Under the pieces are notes generated by a model. It made no database searches and was not told where the DNA came from. It saw only the letters and a program-made list of their open reading frames with translations. A stretch of DNA of 28,425 nucleotides from an uncultured Pelagibacteraceae bacterium (lineage in GTDB: Bacteria > Pseudomonadota > Alphaproteobacteria > Pelagibacterales > Pelagibacteraceae), in the NCBI GenBank assembly GCA_902608065.1, contig CACLMO010000008.1:1-28425 (forward strand), given 5' to 3'. The translations under genes were made by a program, and so were the position numbers. This document shows positions 8,756 to 15,355 of the stretch, in pieces. Positions within the stretch are counted from its first letter, which is position 1, and every line of letters begins with the position of its first letter.

Positions 8756-9034
8756 TTAACTTCTCATTTTTCCACCATTAGCATCGTACAAAGGTTTTTC
8801 TGTTACACGAGCAGCATATAACTTGCCATTAATTTCTACTTCTAAAGCTGTATCGTGTTTAGATAATTCTGTTGGAACGTAACCAAGAGCCATACTTTTT
8901 TTTACGTGGTGGGCATAACCTCCTGAAGTTATATAGCCAACACACTTATTATCTTTTAAAATTGCCTCATCATTTGTTACGTCAATATCTTTTGTATCAA
9001 TGCTCATCGTAACAAGTTTCTTTTTCGGACCTAT
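8756..9034 (-). pseudogene. Detached C-terminal (GcvT-C) part of the flavoprotein upstream
   Basis: These 92 codons continue the flavoprotein of 8997-11174 in the next frame. They read through IGPKKKLVTMSI, a GYITSGGYAHHVKKSMALGY stretch and ARVTEKPLYD, which is the normal C-terminal barrel of GcvT-like domains. The break lies in a run of ten A on the coding strand (9034-9043). Deleting one A joins the parts into 805 residues, the usual length for these fusions. No ribosome site or convincing start is present for independent translation. The stop is 11 bases from the end of the converging ureohydrolase gene. Confidence 0.7.
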
Positions 9035-11174
9035 TTTTTTTTTCATCCTTAGCTGCTTTTTTACCAATAAATTCTTTATCCCAAACAATAAATGTATCTA
9101 ATCCAGATTCAGCAGCAGTAAAATCAGGTCTAAAATCAAGCGTCCACGCTCCCCAATTTTTTTCCAATCTTAAAGACATTAAAGCTCTCGATCCATAGAG
9201 TTTTAAGGATAAATCTTTTCCATGAGCTTCAATTTCTTCAAATAGTTTTAACTGAAATTGTGGAGCTACATATATTTCATATCCTAACTCTCCTGAAAAA
9301 GAAATACGATTTAATATTGCGGGAACCCCTCCAACAAAAGTTTCTTTGGTGTCTCTAAATTTAAACATTTTATCAGATACATCATCTCTACAAATTTTAG
9401 ATAGTAATTTTCTTGAGTTTGGTCCTGAAATTGCAATACCATGAAAATCATCTGATCTGTTTTTGTAATTTACTTCATCTTTTGGTAAGAATTTTTCAAA
9501 CCATCTTCGATGCATTTCCTGTGCTGCTCCAGATCCAAAAATCATAAATTTCTCTTCATTTAAACAAGCAACGGTTAAATCACCATATAATTTTCCTTTG
9601 GGCGTTAGCATGGGTGTTAGGATAATTCTACCTGGCTTAGGTATTCTACCAGCCAAAATATAATCAAGAAATTTTCTAGTTCCTTTTCCTGTAAATTCAT
9701 GTTTTGCAAAATTAGCTATTTCTGTTGCACCAACTGAGTTTCTAACAGCTTTTACTTCCTCAGCTATATAATTGTGACCTCTAGAACGTTTGAAGGTAGG
9801 TTCTTCATGAGCGTCTTTTAGGTTTTTTGCAAACCAAAGAGCATTTTCTAAACCAAAAGAATCTCCCATTACAGCTCCCCTTTCTACTAAACGATCATAT
9901 AAAGATGTTGTTTTTTGCTTTCTTCCTTTTGGTAAAGTTTCATTTGGAAAAGTCATTATGAATCTTCTTTCATAATTTTCAGAAGATTTTGTTGTTCCAT
10001 AATCTGGTGATGCATAATTTCCAAAACGTGCCACATCCATTGCCCAAACATCTATTGAAGGTTCACCATCAATTATCCATTCAGCAATACATTTACCAAC
10101 ACCTCCGCCTTGACAAAAACCAGCCATGACTCCAACAGCAACCCAGTAATTTTTCAATCCAGGAACTGGACCAATTAACGGACTTCCATCTGGACCAAAG
10201 GTAAATGGTCCATTAACAATATTTTTTATTCCAGCTTTTTCTAACGCTGGTATTCTTTTAAATCCTATTGCTAGTCTATCTTGAATATTTTCTAGTTTTG
10301 GTTCTAATAGTTCGTGTCCAAAATTCATAGGAGTTCCTTTTACTTTCCAAGGAGTAGATTTTTGTTCGTAAGTTCCAAGTAACATTCCTTTTGCTTCTTG
10401 TCTAAAATAAATGTTTCCTTCAAAATCAGTTCCTATAGGCAATCTTTTATCTTTTCCCATTGCTTCAATTTCTGGTATTGCCTCAGTAATTAAATAATGG
10501 TGTTCCATTGGTTGAACTGGTAAATTAATTCCAGCTAATTGACCCACCTCTCTTGCCCAAAGACCACCAGCATTAATAACAATTTCTGTATTTATATTTC
10601 CTTTATCTGTAATTACATCCCAAGTTCCATCATTTTTTTGTTTAGTATCCGTTACAACTGTGTTGGTATAGTATTTTCCTCCATAAACTTTCGCTGCTTT
10701 TGCAAAAGCATATGTTACGCCAGAAGGATCAACTTCTCCGTCGATGGGGTCCCATAAAGCTAATAGATATTTTTTAGGATCTATTAAAGGATGCTTTTTT
10801 TTAACTTCTTCTAAAGAAATAAATTCTTGATCTAAACCCATATACCTAGCTTTTGATCTTTCTCTTTTTAAGTAATCGGACCAAACTTCGTTGGATGCTA
10901 AATAAAATCCTCCACTTGGTTTAAAACCAGTTGAATGTCCAGATTCTTTTTCAATTTCTTTATAAAGACCAATTGTGTATGCCATCATTCTTGATATATT
11001 TGGATCTGATGAAATTACGTGTACATTTCCTGCCGCATGCCAAGATGAGCCGGAAGTTAATTCTTTTCTTTCAAGTAATATGCAATCTTTTAATCCAAAC
11101 TTAGATAAATGGTAAAGTATTGAGCAACCAACTACTCCTCCACCTATAACAACTACCTTGGCGTGTTTTTCCAT
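8997..11174 (-). CDS. Dimethylglycine/sarcosine dehydrogenase-like flavoprotein-GcvT fusion, frameshifted near the end
   Basis: The 725-residue frame holds an N-terminal FAD domain with GGGVVG at 11-16 and SGSSWHAAGN at 41-50. H46 matches the histidine that carries covalently bound FAD in mammalian dimethylglycine dehydrogenase. A linker domain follows at roughly 375-430, then a GcvT folate domain with FSGELGYEIYV. The last 12 residues are out of family: the true C-terminus is in the next frame (8756-9034), displaced by a ten-A run. Expected chemistry is oxidative N-demethylation with transfer of the one-carbon unit to tetrahydrofolate. It lies 9 bases after a FAH-family gene and downstream of betaine-homocysteine methyltransferase, whose product is dimethylglycine, which makes dimethylglycine the best substrate guess. 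It is a different paralog from the one at 3-1733. Confidence 0.88.
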   Translation of the reverse strand: MEKHAKVVVIGGGVVGCSILYHLSKFGLKDCILLERKELTSGSSWHAAGNVHVISSDPNISRMMAYTIGLYKEIEKESGHSTGFKPSGGFYLASNEVWSDYLKRERSKARYMGLDQEFISLEEVKKKHPLIDPKKYLLALWDPIDGEVDPSGVTYAFAKAAKVYGGKYYTNTVVTDTKQKNDGTWDVITDKGNINTEIVINAGGLWAREVGQLAGINLPVQPMEHHYLITEAIPEIEAMGKDKRLPIGTDFEGNIYFRQEAKGMLLGTYEQKSTPWKVKGTPMNFGHELLEPKLENIQDRLAIGFKRIPALEKAGIKNIVNGPFTFGPDGSPLIGPVPGLKNYWVAVGVMAGFCQGGGVGKCIAEWIIDGEPSIDVWAMDVARFGNYASPDYGTTKSSENYERRFIMTFPNETLPKGRKQKTTSLYDRLVERGAVMGDSFGLENALWFAKNLKDAHEEPTFKRSRGHNYIAEEVKAVRNSVGATEIANFAKHEFTGKGTRKFLDYILAGRIPKPGRIILTPMLTPKGKLYGDLTVACLNEEKFMIFGSGAAQEMHRRWFEKFLPKDEVNYKNRSDDFHGIAISGPNSRKLLSKICRDDVSDKMFKFRDTKETFVGGVPAILNRISFSGELGYEIYVAPQFQLKLFEEIEAHGKDLSLKLYGSRALMSLRLEKNWGAWTLDFRPDFTAAESGLDTFIVWDKEFIGKKAAKDEKKNRSEKETCYDEH

Positions 11175-11183
11175 ATTTAAATT

Positions 11184-12023
11184 TTATTTTACTTTTTGTT
11201 TTTGTGATCCTAAACCATCGATTTGAAGTTCCATTTCGTCATCAGATTTTAAAAATATTTGAGGCTTTCTTCCAATTCCACACCCGGGTGGTGTGCCAGT
11301 TGTAATAATATCACCAGGTTTTAATGTCATAAAAAAACTTAGATAAGAAACAAGATGGTTTACTCCAAAAATCATACTTTGCGTGTTTCCTTTCTGCATA
11401 ATCTTACCATTCAATTTAAGTTGTAAGTTTAAATTTTGTACATCTTTAATTTCGTCTTTGGTAACAATATAAGGTCCTATGGGCCCGAAAGTATCAAATG
11501 CTTTTCCTTTATCCCATTGTCCACTTGATCTTTCTAATTGATATTCTCTCTCACTAATATCATTAACTATACAGAAACCAAAGATGTGATCCATAGATTT
11601 ATCTTTAGATATATTTTTTGTTTGTTTCCCAATTATTACACCTAGCTCAACTTCCCAATCAGATTTTAAAGAGTCTTTTGGTAAATAAACATCATCATAC
11701 GGTCCACAAATAGAACTGATGGCTTTAAAAAATACTATAGGTTCTTTTGGAGCATTAGCATCAGTTTCCTTTGCATGTGCAGTATAATTTAAACCGATAC
11801 CGACAAATTTTTCAGGGATAGAAACGCAAGGCCCTATTCTTACGTTTTTTTTAATTTCTGGTAGTTTGCTTAAATCTTCTTTTTCTATCTTTTCAATTGT
11901 ACTATTATTCAACGTATTTGGAGTTAAATCAGGAATGATTGTAGATAAGTTTCTTATTATTCCTTTTTCATCCAAAACAGCTGGCACTTCATTCTCTACA
12001 TTTCCACATCTCAAAAGTTTCAT
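11184..12023 (-). CDS. Fumarylacetoacetate hydrolase-family protein
   Basis: The 279-residue protein has the FAH C-terminal domain core: GLNYTAHA at 77-84, metal ligands E124 and E126 in DWEVELG, D155 in VNDISERE, the KGKAFDTFGPIGP loop at 172-184, and TTGTPPGCG near the end. The length is usual for the short FAH family, which includes acylpyruvases, oxaloacetate decarboxylases and 2-oxo-hepta-diene hydrolases. The specific reaction cannot be told. It sits between bhmT (gap 6 bases) and the demethylating flavoprotein (gap 9 bases), so all three are very likely one transcript. What a C-C bond hydrolase or decarboxylase would do in betaine demethylation is not obvious. Confidence 0.85.
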   Translation of the reverse strand: MKLLRCGNVENEVPAVLDEKGIIRNLSTIIPDLTPNTLNNSTIEKIEKEDLSKLPEIKKNVRIGPCVSIPEKFVGIGLNYTAHAKETDANAPKEPIVFFKAISSICGPYDDVYLPKDSLKSDWEVELGVIIGKQTKNISKDKSMDHIFGFCIVNDISEREYQLERSSGQWDKGKAFDTFGPIGPYIVTKDEIKDVQNLNLQLKLNGKIMQKGNTQSMIFGVNHLVSYLSFFMTLKPGDIITTGTPPGCGIGRKPQIFLKSDDEMELQIDGLGSQKQKVK

Positions 12024-12029
12024 TATTAA

Positions 12030-13076
12030 TTATAATGTTTTTGCTGCGTCAGTATTATGTTTTTTTAAAGTTTTATCTGTGCCATGCGCATAATGCTTCG
12101 ACATGTCTGGGTAGTATTTATATGAAATAGGTTTTCTGCCTAAAGCAACTGCCATTTCACGTACATGATGGGGTTCTGCGCCACAACAAATTCCAATAAA
12201 ATTTATTTTTTTTTCAGCACATTCTTTTGCAAACTCACCCATTTCAAATCTATTACAATACAAATTATCTAAAGCCACAGGAAAAGCATTTCCTCCAGGA
12301 ATACAATTACATCCTTCATCTATTTGATTTAAAAATCCTGGATTTTTTTCTGTTGTTCTATAAGGAACTGGAAGAGCTGCAACATGACATGAAACAGATT
12401 TTCTTATTTCTGGCAAAAGTTTTATCGTCATTTTTGGTCCTCTAAAACAATTTAGTCCTACTACATCAGCTCCATTGTCTTCCAACATTTTACTGGCTTC
12501 ACCAGGAGAAATACCTTCTCTCGTCTTGCCATCACGTCTATATGCATAATTACAAACCGCAATTAATCCAGCATCTTTAATAGCTTTAAGTGCAATTTTC
12601 ATTTCTTCAACCCAAGTAATTGTTTCTGCAATAATAAAATCTACACCAGCTTCTTTAGCCCACGCAACTTGTTCTTCGAACATTTTTTGACATTCAATAT
12701 TGCTTTTTTTATCTTTTGGATCATAAATATTTGTGTTTGCAACATCACCACAAACCATCAAATCTAAATCTTTGAATTCATTTCGCGCATCCTTCGCTAT
12801 TTGTAAAGCATTTTTTTGAAGAGGTTCAAGAAGTTTTTCTTTTCCAATTATTCTTAATTTTTCTCTATGCCCATAATAGGTAAATGCTTGTATAACATCT
12901 GAACCAGCTCTTATAAATTCTCTGTGTAATTGAGAAACTACCTCAGGATGTTCTAAAACAACTTCTGGAACAAAAGCTCCAGCTTGTAAATATCCTCTTC
13001 TTTCCATAGCAAAAAGATAACCTTCTGCACATAGAACTGGACCTGCATTAAGTCTTTCAATTAAATTTTTACTCAT
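12030..13076 (-). CDS. bhmT: Betaine-homocysteine S-methyltransferase
   Basis: A 348-residue homocysteine S-methyltransferase-family barrel. The zinc ligands are visible as C210 in GLNC and the C297-C298 pair in GICCGAEPHH, matching the three cysteines of the mammalian enzyme. It transfers a methyl group from glycine betaine to homocysteine, giving methionine and dimethylglycine. Betaine rather than S-methylmethionine or methyltetrahydrofolate is favoured because a dimethylglycine-dehydrogenase-like gene is in the same operon, and SAR11 is known to use glycine betaine this way. It is the first gene of the leftward operon. The 73-base gap to the divergent methyltransferase gene was checked for a SAM-II/SAM-V riboswitch and I could not recognise one. 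Confidence 0.85.
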   Translation of the reverse strand: MSKNLIERLNAGPVLCAEGYLFAMERRGYLQAGAFVPEVVLEHPEVVSQLHREFIRAGSDVIQAFTYYGHREKLRIIGKEKLLEPLQKNALQIAKDARNEFKDLDLMVCGDVANTNIYDPKDKKSNIECQKMFEEQVAWAKEAGVDFIIAETITWVEEMKIALKAIKDAGLIAVCNYAYRRDGKTREGISPGEASKMLEDNGADVVGLNCFRGPKMTIKLLPEIRKSVSCHVAALPVPYRTTEKNPGFLNQIDEGCNCIPGGNAFPVALDNLYCNRFEMGEFAKECAEKKINFIGICCGAEPHHVREMAVALGRKPISYKYYPDMSKHYAHGTDKTLKKHNTDAAKTL

Positions 13077-13149
13077 TTAATATCTAACCATATTATCAAT
13101 GATTTGAAAATATAATTGTTTAGTAGCAAAATTACTGTTATTTTTAAGC

Positions 13150-13773
13150 ATGAATAAAAAAGACGTGAGCAATAAGGTTCCTATATATAAACTTAAAACC
13201 ACAAAAGAAATAATGCAGCACTATGATAAGTGGGGAAATAAATATGATCAAGATATGGTAGATTGGAATTACACAGGACCAAAGGAAACAGTAAATATAT
13301 TTAAAAAATATGCTACAGGTAAAGACATAAAAATATTTGATGCCGGTTGCGGTACAGGCCTTGTTGGAATCGAATTAAAAAAATTTGGTTATGTTAATAT
13401 TGATGGTGCAGATTTGTCTAAAAAATTATTAGATTTGGTCCCCAGTGGTTTTTATAAAAAACTTGAGCAAATTGATTTAAATAAACCTTTAAATAAAAAA
13501 AGTAATATTTATGAAGCCGTTCTTTGTGTGGGAACTTTCACTTTTGGACACGTAAAACCTCCAGCCTTAGATGAATTGATTAGAATTACAAAAAATAAGG
13601 GTTTAATTTGTTTTACAATCAATGAAGGAATTTATGAAGAATATGGATTTGATAAAAAAATCGATGAACTTAAAAAGCTGAAAAAATGGAATATAAAAGA
13701 GTTCTTCAAATCTGACTATATTAAAAGCAAAGACGTAAACGCCTGGCTATGTTTGGCCGAAGTAATAAAATGA
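13150..13773 (+). CDS. Class I SAM-dependent methyltransferase
   Basis: The 207-residue protein has the class I motif I FDAGCGTG at 63-70 and an acidic residue at the end of strand 2 (D88 in GADLS), both for SAM binding. The N-terminal HYDKWGNKYDQDM segment resembles small-molecule methyltransferases of the UbiE/Methyltransf_11-25 type. The length is normal for a stand-alone enzyme. The acceptor substrate is not predictable. It is divergent from bhmT, which makes the methionine used for SAM, but this pairing may be accidental. It has no gene downstream on its strand and converges with a small membrane-protein gene 11 bases away. Confidence 0.75.
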   Translation: MNKKDVSNKVPIYKLKTTKEIMQHYDKWGNKYDQDMVDWNYTGPKETVNIFKKYATGKDIKIFDAGCGTGLVGIELKKFGYVNIDGADLSKKLLDLVPSGFYKKLEQIDLNKPLNKKSNIYEAVLCVGTFTFGHVKPPALDELIRITKNKGLICFTINEGIYEEYGFDKKIDELKKLKKWNIKEFFKSDYIKSKDVNAWLCLAEVIK

Positions 13774-13793
13774 TTAAAATAAAATTATTTTAA
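13774..13793. terminator. A/T-only inverted repeat between converging genes
   Basis: TTAAAATAA, a two-base spacer, and TTATTTTAA form a perfect nine-pair inverted repeat starting at the base after the methyltransferase stop and reaching into the end of the converging membrane-protein gene. It could act as a weak bidirectional terminator. The all-A/T stem is thermodynamically weak and such repeats arise often by chance in this composition. Confidence 0.25.
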
Positions 13794-14021
13794 AAATTTT
13801 CTATAAGTAATTATTACAGCAAACACTATAATTAGGGCAGCTATTCCTGAGTCACCAAGAGTATTTAGTAGTGCAACTAAATTTTTTGTAACTTGCGAAC
13901 CTAGAAAAGCTACATCTGGACCAAATAGTATTTCAGCAAGAACCGAAACACCTAATAAAAGAACACCTAACTCAATAAACTGTCTTAAATAATTTCTTAT
14001 TTTAACTATCCATGCATTCAT
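13785..14021 (-). CDS. Small two-helix membrane protein, paralog of the 71-aa protein upstream
   Basis: The 78-residue product has a short basic amphipathic N-terminus (WIVKIRNYLR) and two hydrophobic segments, about 17-34 and 56-73, ending in YRKFLK. The region VAFLG...NLVALLNTLGDSGI aligns with VPFVSG...NIVGLVQSLGDAGI of the 71-residue protein encoded just upstream, so the two are diverged copies. I do not recognise the family. The start is supported by AAAGGAG with a four-base spacer. A strong hairpin lies 30-58 bases before the start. Cytoplasmic-membrane location is inferred. A toxin, holin-like pore or stabiliser of a larger complex are all possible and none is supported. Confidence 0.65.
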   Translation of the reverse strand: MNAWIVKIRNYLRQFIELGVLLLGVSVLAEILFGPDVAFLGSQVTKNLVALLNTLGDSGIAALIIVFAVIITYRKFLK

Positions 14022-14050
14022 AATGCTCCTTTCACTTATTTAAACTCAAT

Positions 14051-14079
14051 ACCCTAGCCCTACAATTCTGGGCTAGGGT
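14051..14079 (-). promoter_or_regulatory. Strong GC-rich stem-loop between two small membrane-protein genes
   Basis: ACCCTAGCCC at 14051-14060 pairs perfectly with GGGCTAGGGT at 14070-14079 around a nine-base loop; bases 14050 and 14080 add an eleventh pair. It is conspicuous in an A/T-rich background. In transcription order it follows the 71-residue gene and precedes the 78-residue gene. On that strand it is not followed by a U-run, so an ordinary intrinsic terminator is unlikely. An mRNA-stabilising or processing stem, or an attenuator for the downstream gene, fits better. Confidence 0.55.
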
Positions 14080-14094
14080 ACCTAGGTTTTTAAA

Positions 14095-14132
14095 CGTTAG
14101 TTAATTATTATTAAGAGGGAAAAAAACTAACG
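14095..14132 (-). terminator. Inverted repeat just after the 71-aa membrane-protein gene
   Basis: CGTTAGTT at 14095-14102 and AACTAACG at 14125-14132 form an eight-pair stem with a 22-base loop, 12 bases after the stop of the small gene. On the coding strand the 5' arm is followed by a T-run inside the loop rather than after the stem, so it is not a classic intrinsic terminator. It may end or shield the mRNA 3' end. Confidence 0.3.
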
Positions 14133-14144
14133 GGATTTAAATAC

Positions 14145-14360
14145 CTATTTGTAAAAACCTAATATAATGATAGCCGCTATTAAGCCGACTATTCCTGCAT
14201 CACCTAGTGACTGAACTAAACCAACAATGTTGTCAGCTATGCCACTTACAAATGGAACATTTCCACCAAGAAGTGATACAACGATTCCTAATCCAAGTAG
14301 CGATATTACTACGTGAGTTAGGCTTCTTACTGTACCTGAGAAACCTGCAAGCATTTTCAT
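14145..14360 (-). CDS. Small two-helix membrane protein with strong translation signals
   Basis: Reading from the ATG at 14360 gives 71 residues. Hydrophobic segments lie at about 14-32 and 53-70, joined by a glycine-rich turn (LLGGNVPFVSG) and ending in GFYK. A longer frame from GTG at 14369 is possible but that GTG overlaps the ribosome site, whereas the ATG is spaced eight bases from GGGAGG. I do not recognise the family. The codons use more C-ending forms (AAC, ATC, TTC) than neighbouring genes, which together with the strong ribosome site hints at high expression. The second half is clearly related to the 78-residue protein downstream (shared N-[IL]-V-x-L and SLGDAGI/TLGDSGI). Confidence 0.7.
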   Translation of the reverse strand: MKMLAGFSGTVRSLTHVVISLLGLGIVVSLLGGNVPFVSGIADNIVGLVQSLGDAGIVGLIAAIIILGFYK

Positions 14361-14368
14361 ACTTAACA

Positions 14369-14374
14369 CCTCCC
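14369..14374 (-). promoter_or_regulatory. Ribosome binding site GGGAGG deciding the 71-aa start
   Basis: GGGAGG lies eight bases before ATG 14360. It overlaps the alternative upstream GTG (14367-14369), which therefore cannot be a well-initiated start. The same GGGAGG site occurs before Amt (20975-20980), the 80-aa protein (19564-19569) and the 489-aa ligase (26140-26145), and is rare before other genes here. Confidence 0.7.
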
Positions 14375-14435
14375 TTTAGTTACCTGTTTAAACAAGTGCC
14401 ACCGAATCAACTATCGATAGCGTATGGGTCTTAGT

Positions 14436-14444
14436 ATCATACCA
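14436..14444 (-). promoter_or_regulatory. Candidate extended -10 promoter for the small membrane-protein genes
   Basis: On the minus strand TGG followed by TATGAT gives an extended -10 box (TGnTATRAT). No good -35 hexamer is seen 17 bases upstream, as is common for extended -10 promoters. Transcription would start near 14429, leaving a leader of about 70 bases that contains a TGTTTAAACA palindrome (14385-14394). The rest of the 217-base gap 14370-14586 shows no further gene I trust. Confidence 0.35.
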
Positions 14445-14586
14445 TATATAGATATCTACATAATAATGGGAAGAAAATGCAGTAAAATGGGGTTTTTTTT
14501 CCTTTTCCACAGCGTTTTTACCCAAATAAAATATAGCAAAAATGAATGACCTGACTTTAAACCCTATATATAAAGTATAGCTTATT

Positions 14587-14934
14587 ATGAATATTAACCT
14601 TACCTTTGCATACATATTTTTAGCTATGGCCATTGTTCTTGAAATTACTGGCACTAGTTTTGTTAAAGATACAGCTGGATTTACCAAGTGGATCCCTTCA
14701 ATAATATGTTTAGGAACAATATGTTTTTCTTACTATTTAATGTCACATGTAGTCAGCTTTATCCCAATAGGAATTACTTATGCCACTTGGTCAGGACTTG
14801 GAATTGCTGCCATAACTATTATAGGAGTCTTTAAATATAATCAAATTCCAAACATTCCAACAATAATTGGGTTAATTTTAATTATAGTAGGCGTTGTTAT
14901 TATTAACACAATGAATGACATTAAGGTAAATTAG
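14587..14934 (+). CDS. Small multidrug resistance (SMR, EmrE-like) transporter
   Basis: The 115-residue protein has four hydrophobic segments and the SMR signature. E19 in LEITGTSFVK corresponds to the essential glutamate E14 of EmrE, and Y65/W68 in ITYATWSGLG match the substrate-facing tyrosine and tryptophan. The C-terminal helix GLILIIVGVVIIN is also typical. SMR proteins are dimeric proton antiporters of the inner membrane. The YATWSG form points to the quaternary-ammonium/EmrE branch rather than the guanidinium exporters; in this betaine-rich setting a quaternary amine or betaine substrate is plausible but inferred. It starts a tight operon: its stop codon overlaps the next start by one base. 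Confidence 0.85.
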   Translation: MNINLTFAYIFLAMAIVLEITGTSFVKDTAGFTKWIPSIICLGTICFSYYLMSHVVSFIPIGITYATWSGLGIAAITIIGVFKYNQIPNIPTIIGLILIIVGVVIINTMNDIKVN

Positions 14935-15353
14935 TGGAACAAATATTTCATGAAATTAAGATAAATACAAATGGTCAAGGTTTATATGACTTTACTAACC
15001 AAACTGTTTCGTGGATTAATGAGCAAAAAATTAATAATGGAATTTTGAATATTAATATTTTGCACACTAGCGCTTCATTAGTTATACAAGAAAATGCTGA
15101 TTCTGATGTATTATATGATTTAAAGAATTTTTTTGATAAATTAGCACCTATGGATAATAAACTTTATAAACATACAGTAGAAGGCAAAGATGATATGCCG
15201 GCACATATTAAATCAGCGCTTACAAATAATCAGATTACTCTAAGCATAAAAGATAAAAAATTAATGCTTGGCACTTGGCAAGGATTATATTTATTTGAAC
15301 ATCGTTTGAAAAATCATACTAGAATTTTGTCTCATCACTTAATAGGAAATTAA
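14934..15353 (+). CDS. yjbQ: YjbQ/UPF0047 family protein
   Basis: The 139-residue protein has the UPF0047 landmarks: HTSASLVIQEN from residue 44, H80, H91 in PAHIKSAL, and the C-terminal GTWQGLYLFEHR at 113-124. The conserved histidines form a metal-like site in solved family members. Some members show weak thiamine-phosphate synthase activity in E. coli, but the physiological role is not settled. The start is GTG 14934, overlapping the SMR stop (TAGTG), which implies translational coupling. The length is the usual one, so the GTG start is safe. It ends two bases before the aldehyde dehydrogenase. Confidence 0.88.
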   Translation: MEQIFHEIKINTNGQGLYDFTNQTVSWINEQKINNGILNINILHTSASLVIQENADSDVLYDLKNFFDKLAPMDNKLYKHTVEGKDDMPAHIKSALTNNQITLSIKDKKLMLGTWQGLYLFEHRLKNHTRILSHHLIGN

Positions 15354-15355
15354 AA

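Noticed and set aside
13077..13149. SAM-II/SAM-V riboswitch upstream of bhmT
   Set aside because: Known near bhmT in SAR11, so looked for. The gap is 73 bases and I could not find the conserved core or pseudoknot arms.
14361..14369. GTG 14369 as the start of the small membrane protein
   Set aside because: It overlaps the GGGAGG ribosome site; the ATG at 14360 is spaced correctly.
14388..14687. 99-aa minus-strand ORF overlapping the SMR gene
   Set aside because: It overlaps the start of a well-supported SMR gene antisense, covers the leader of the 71-aa gene, and shows no domain-like composition.
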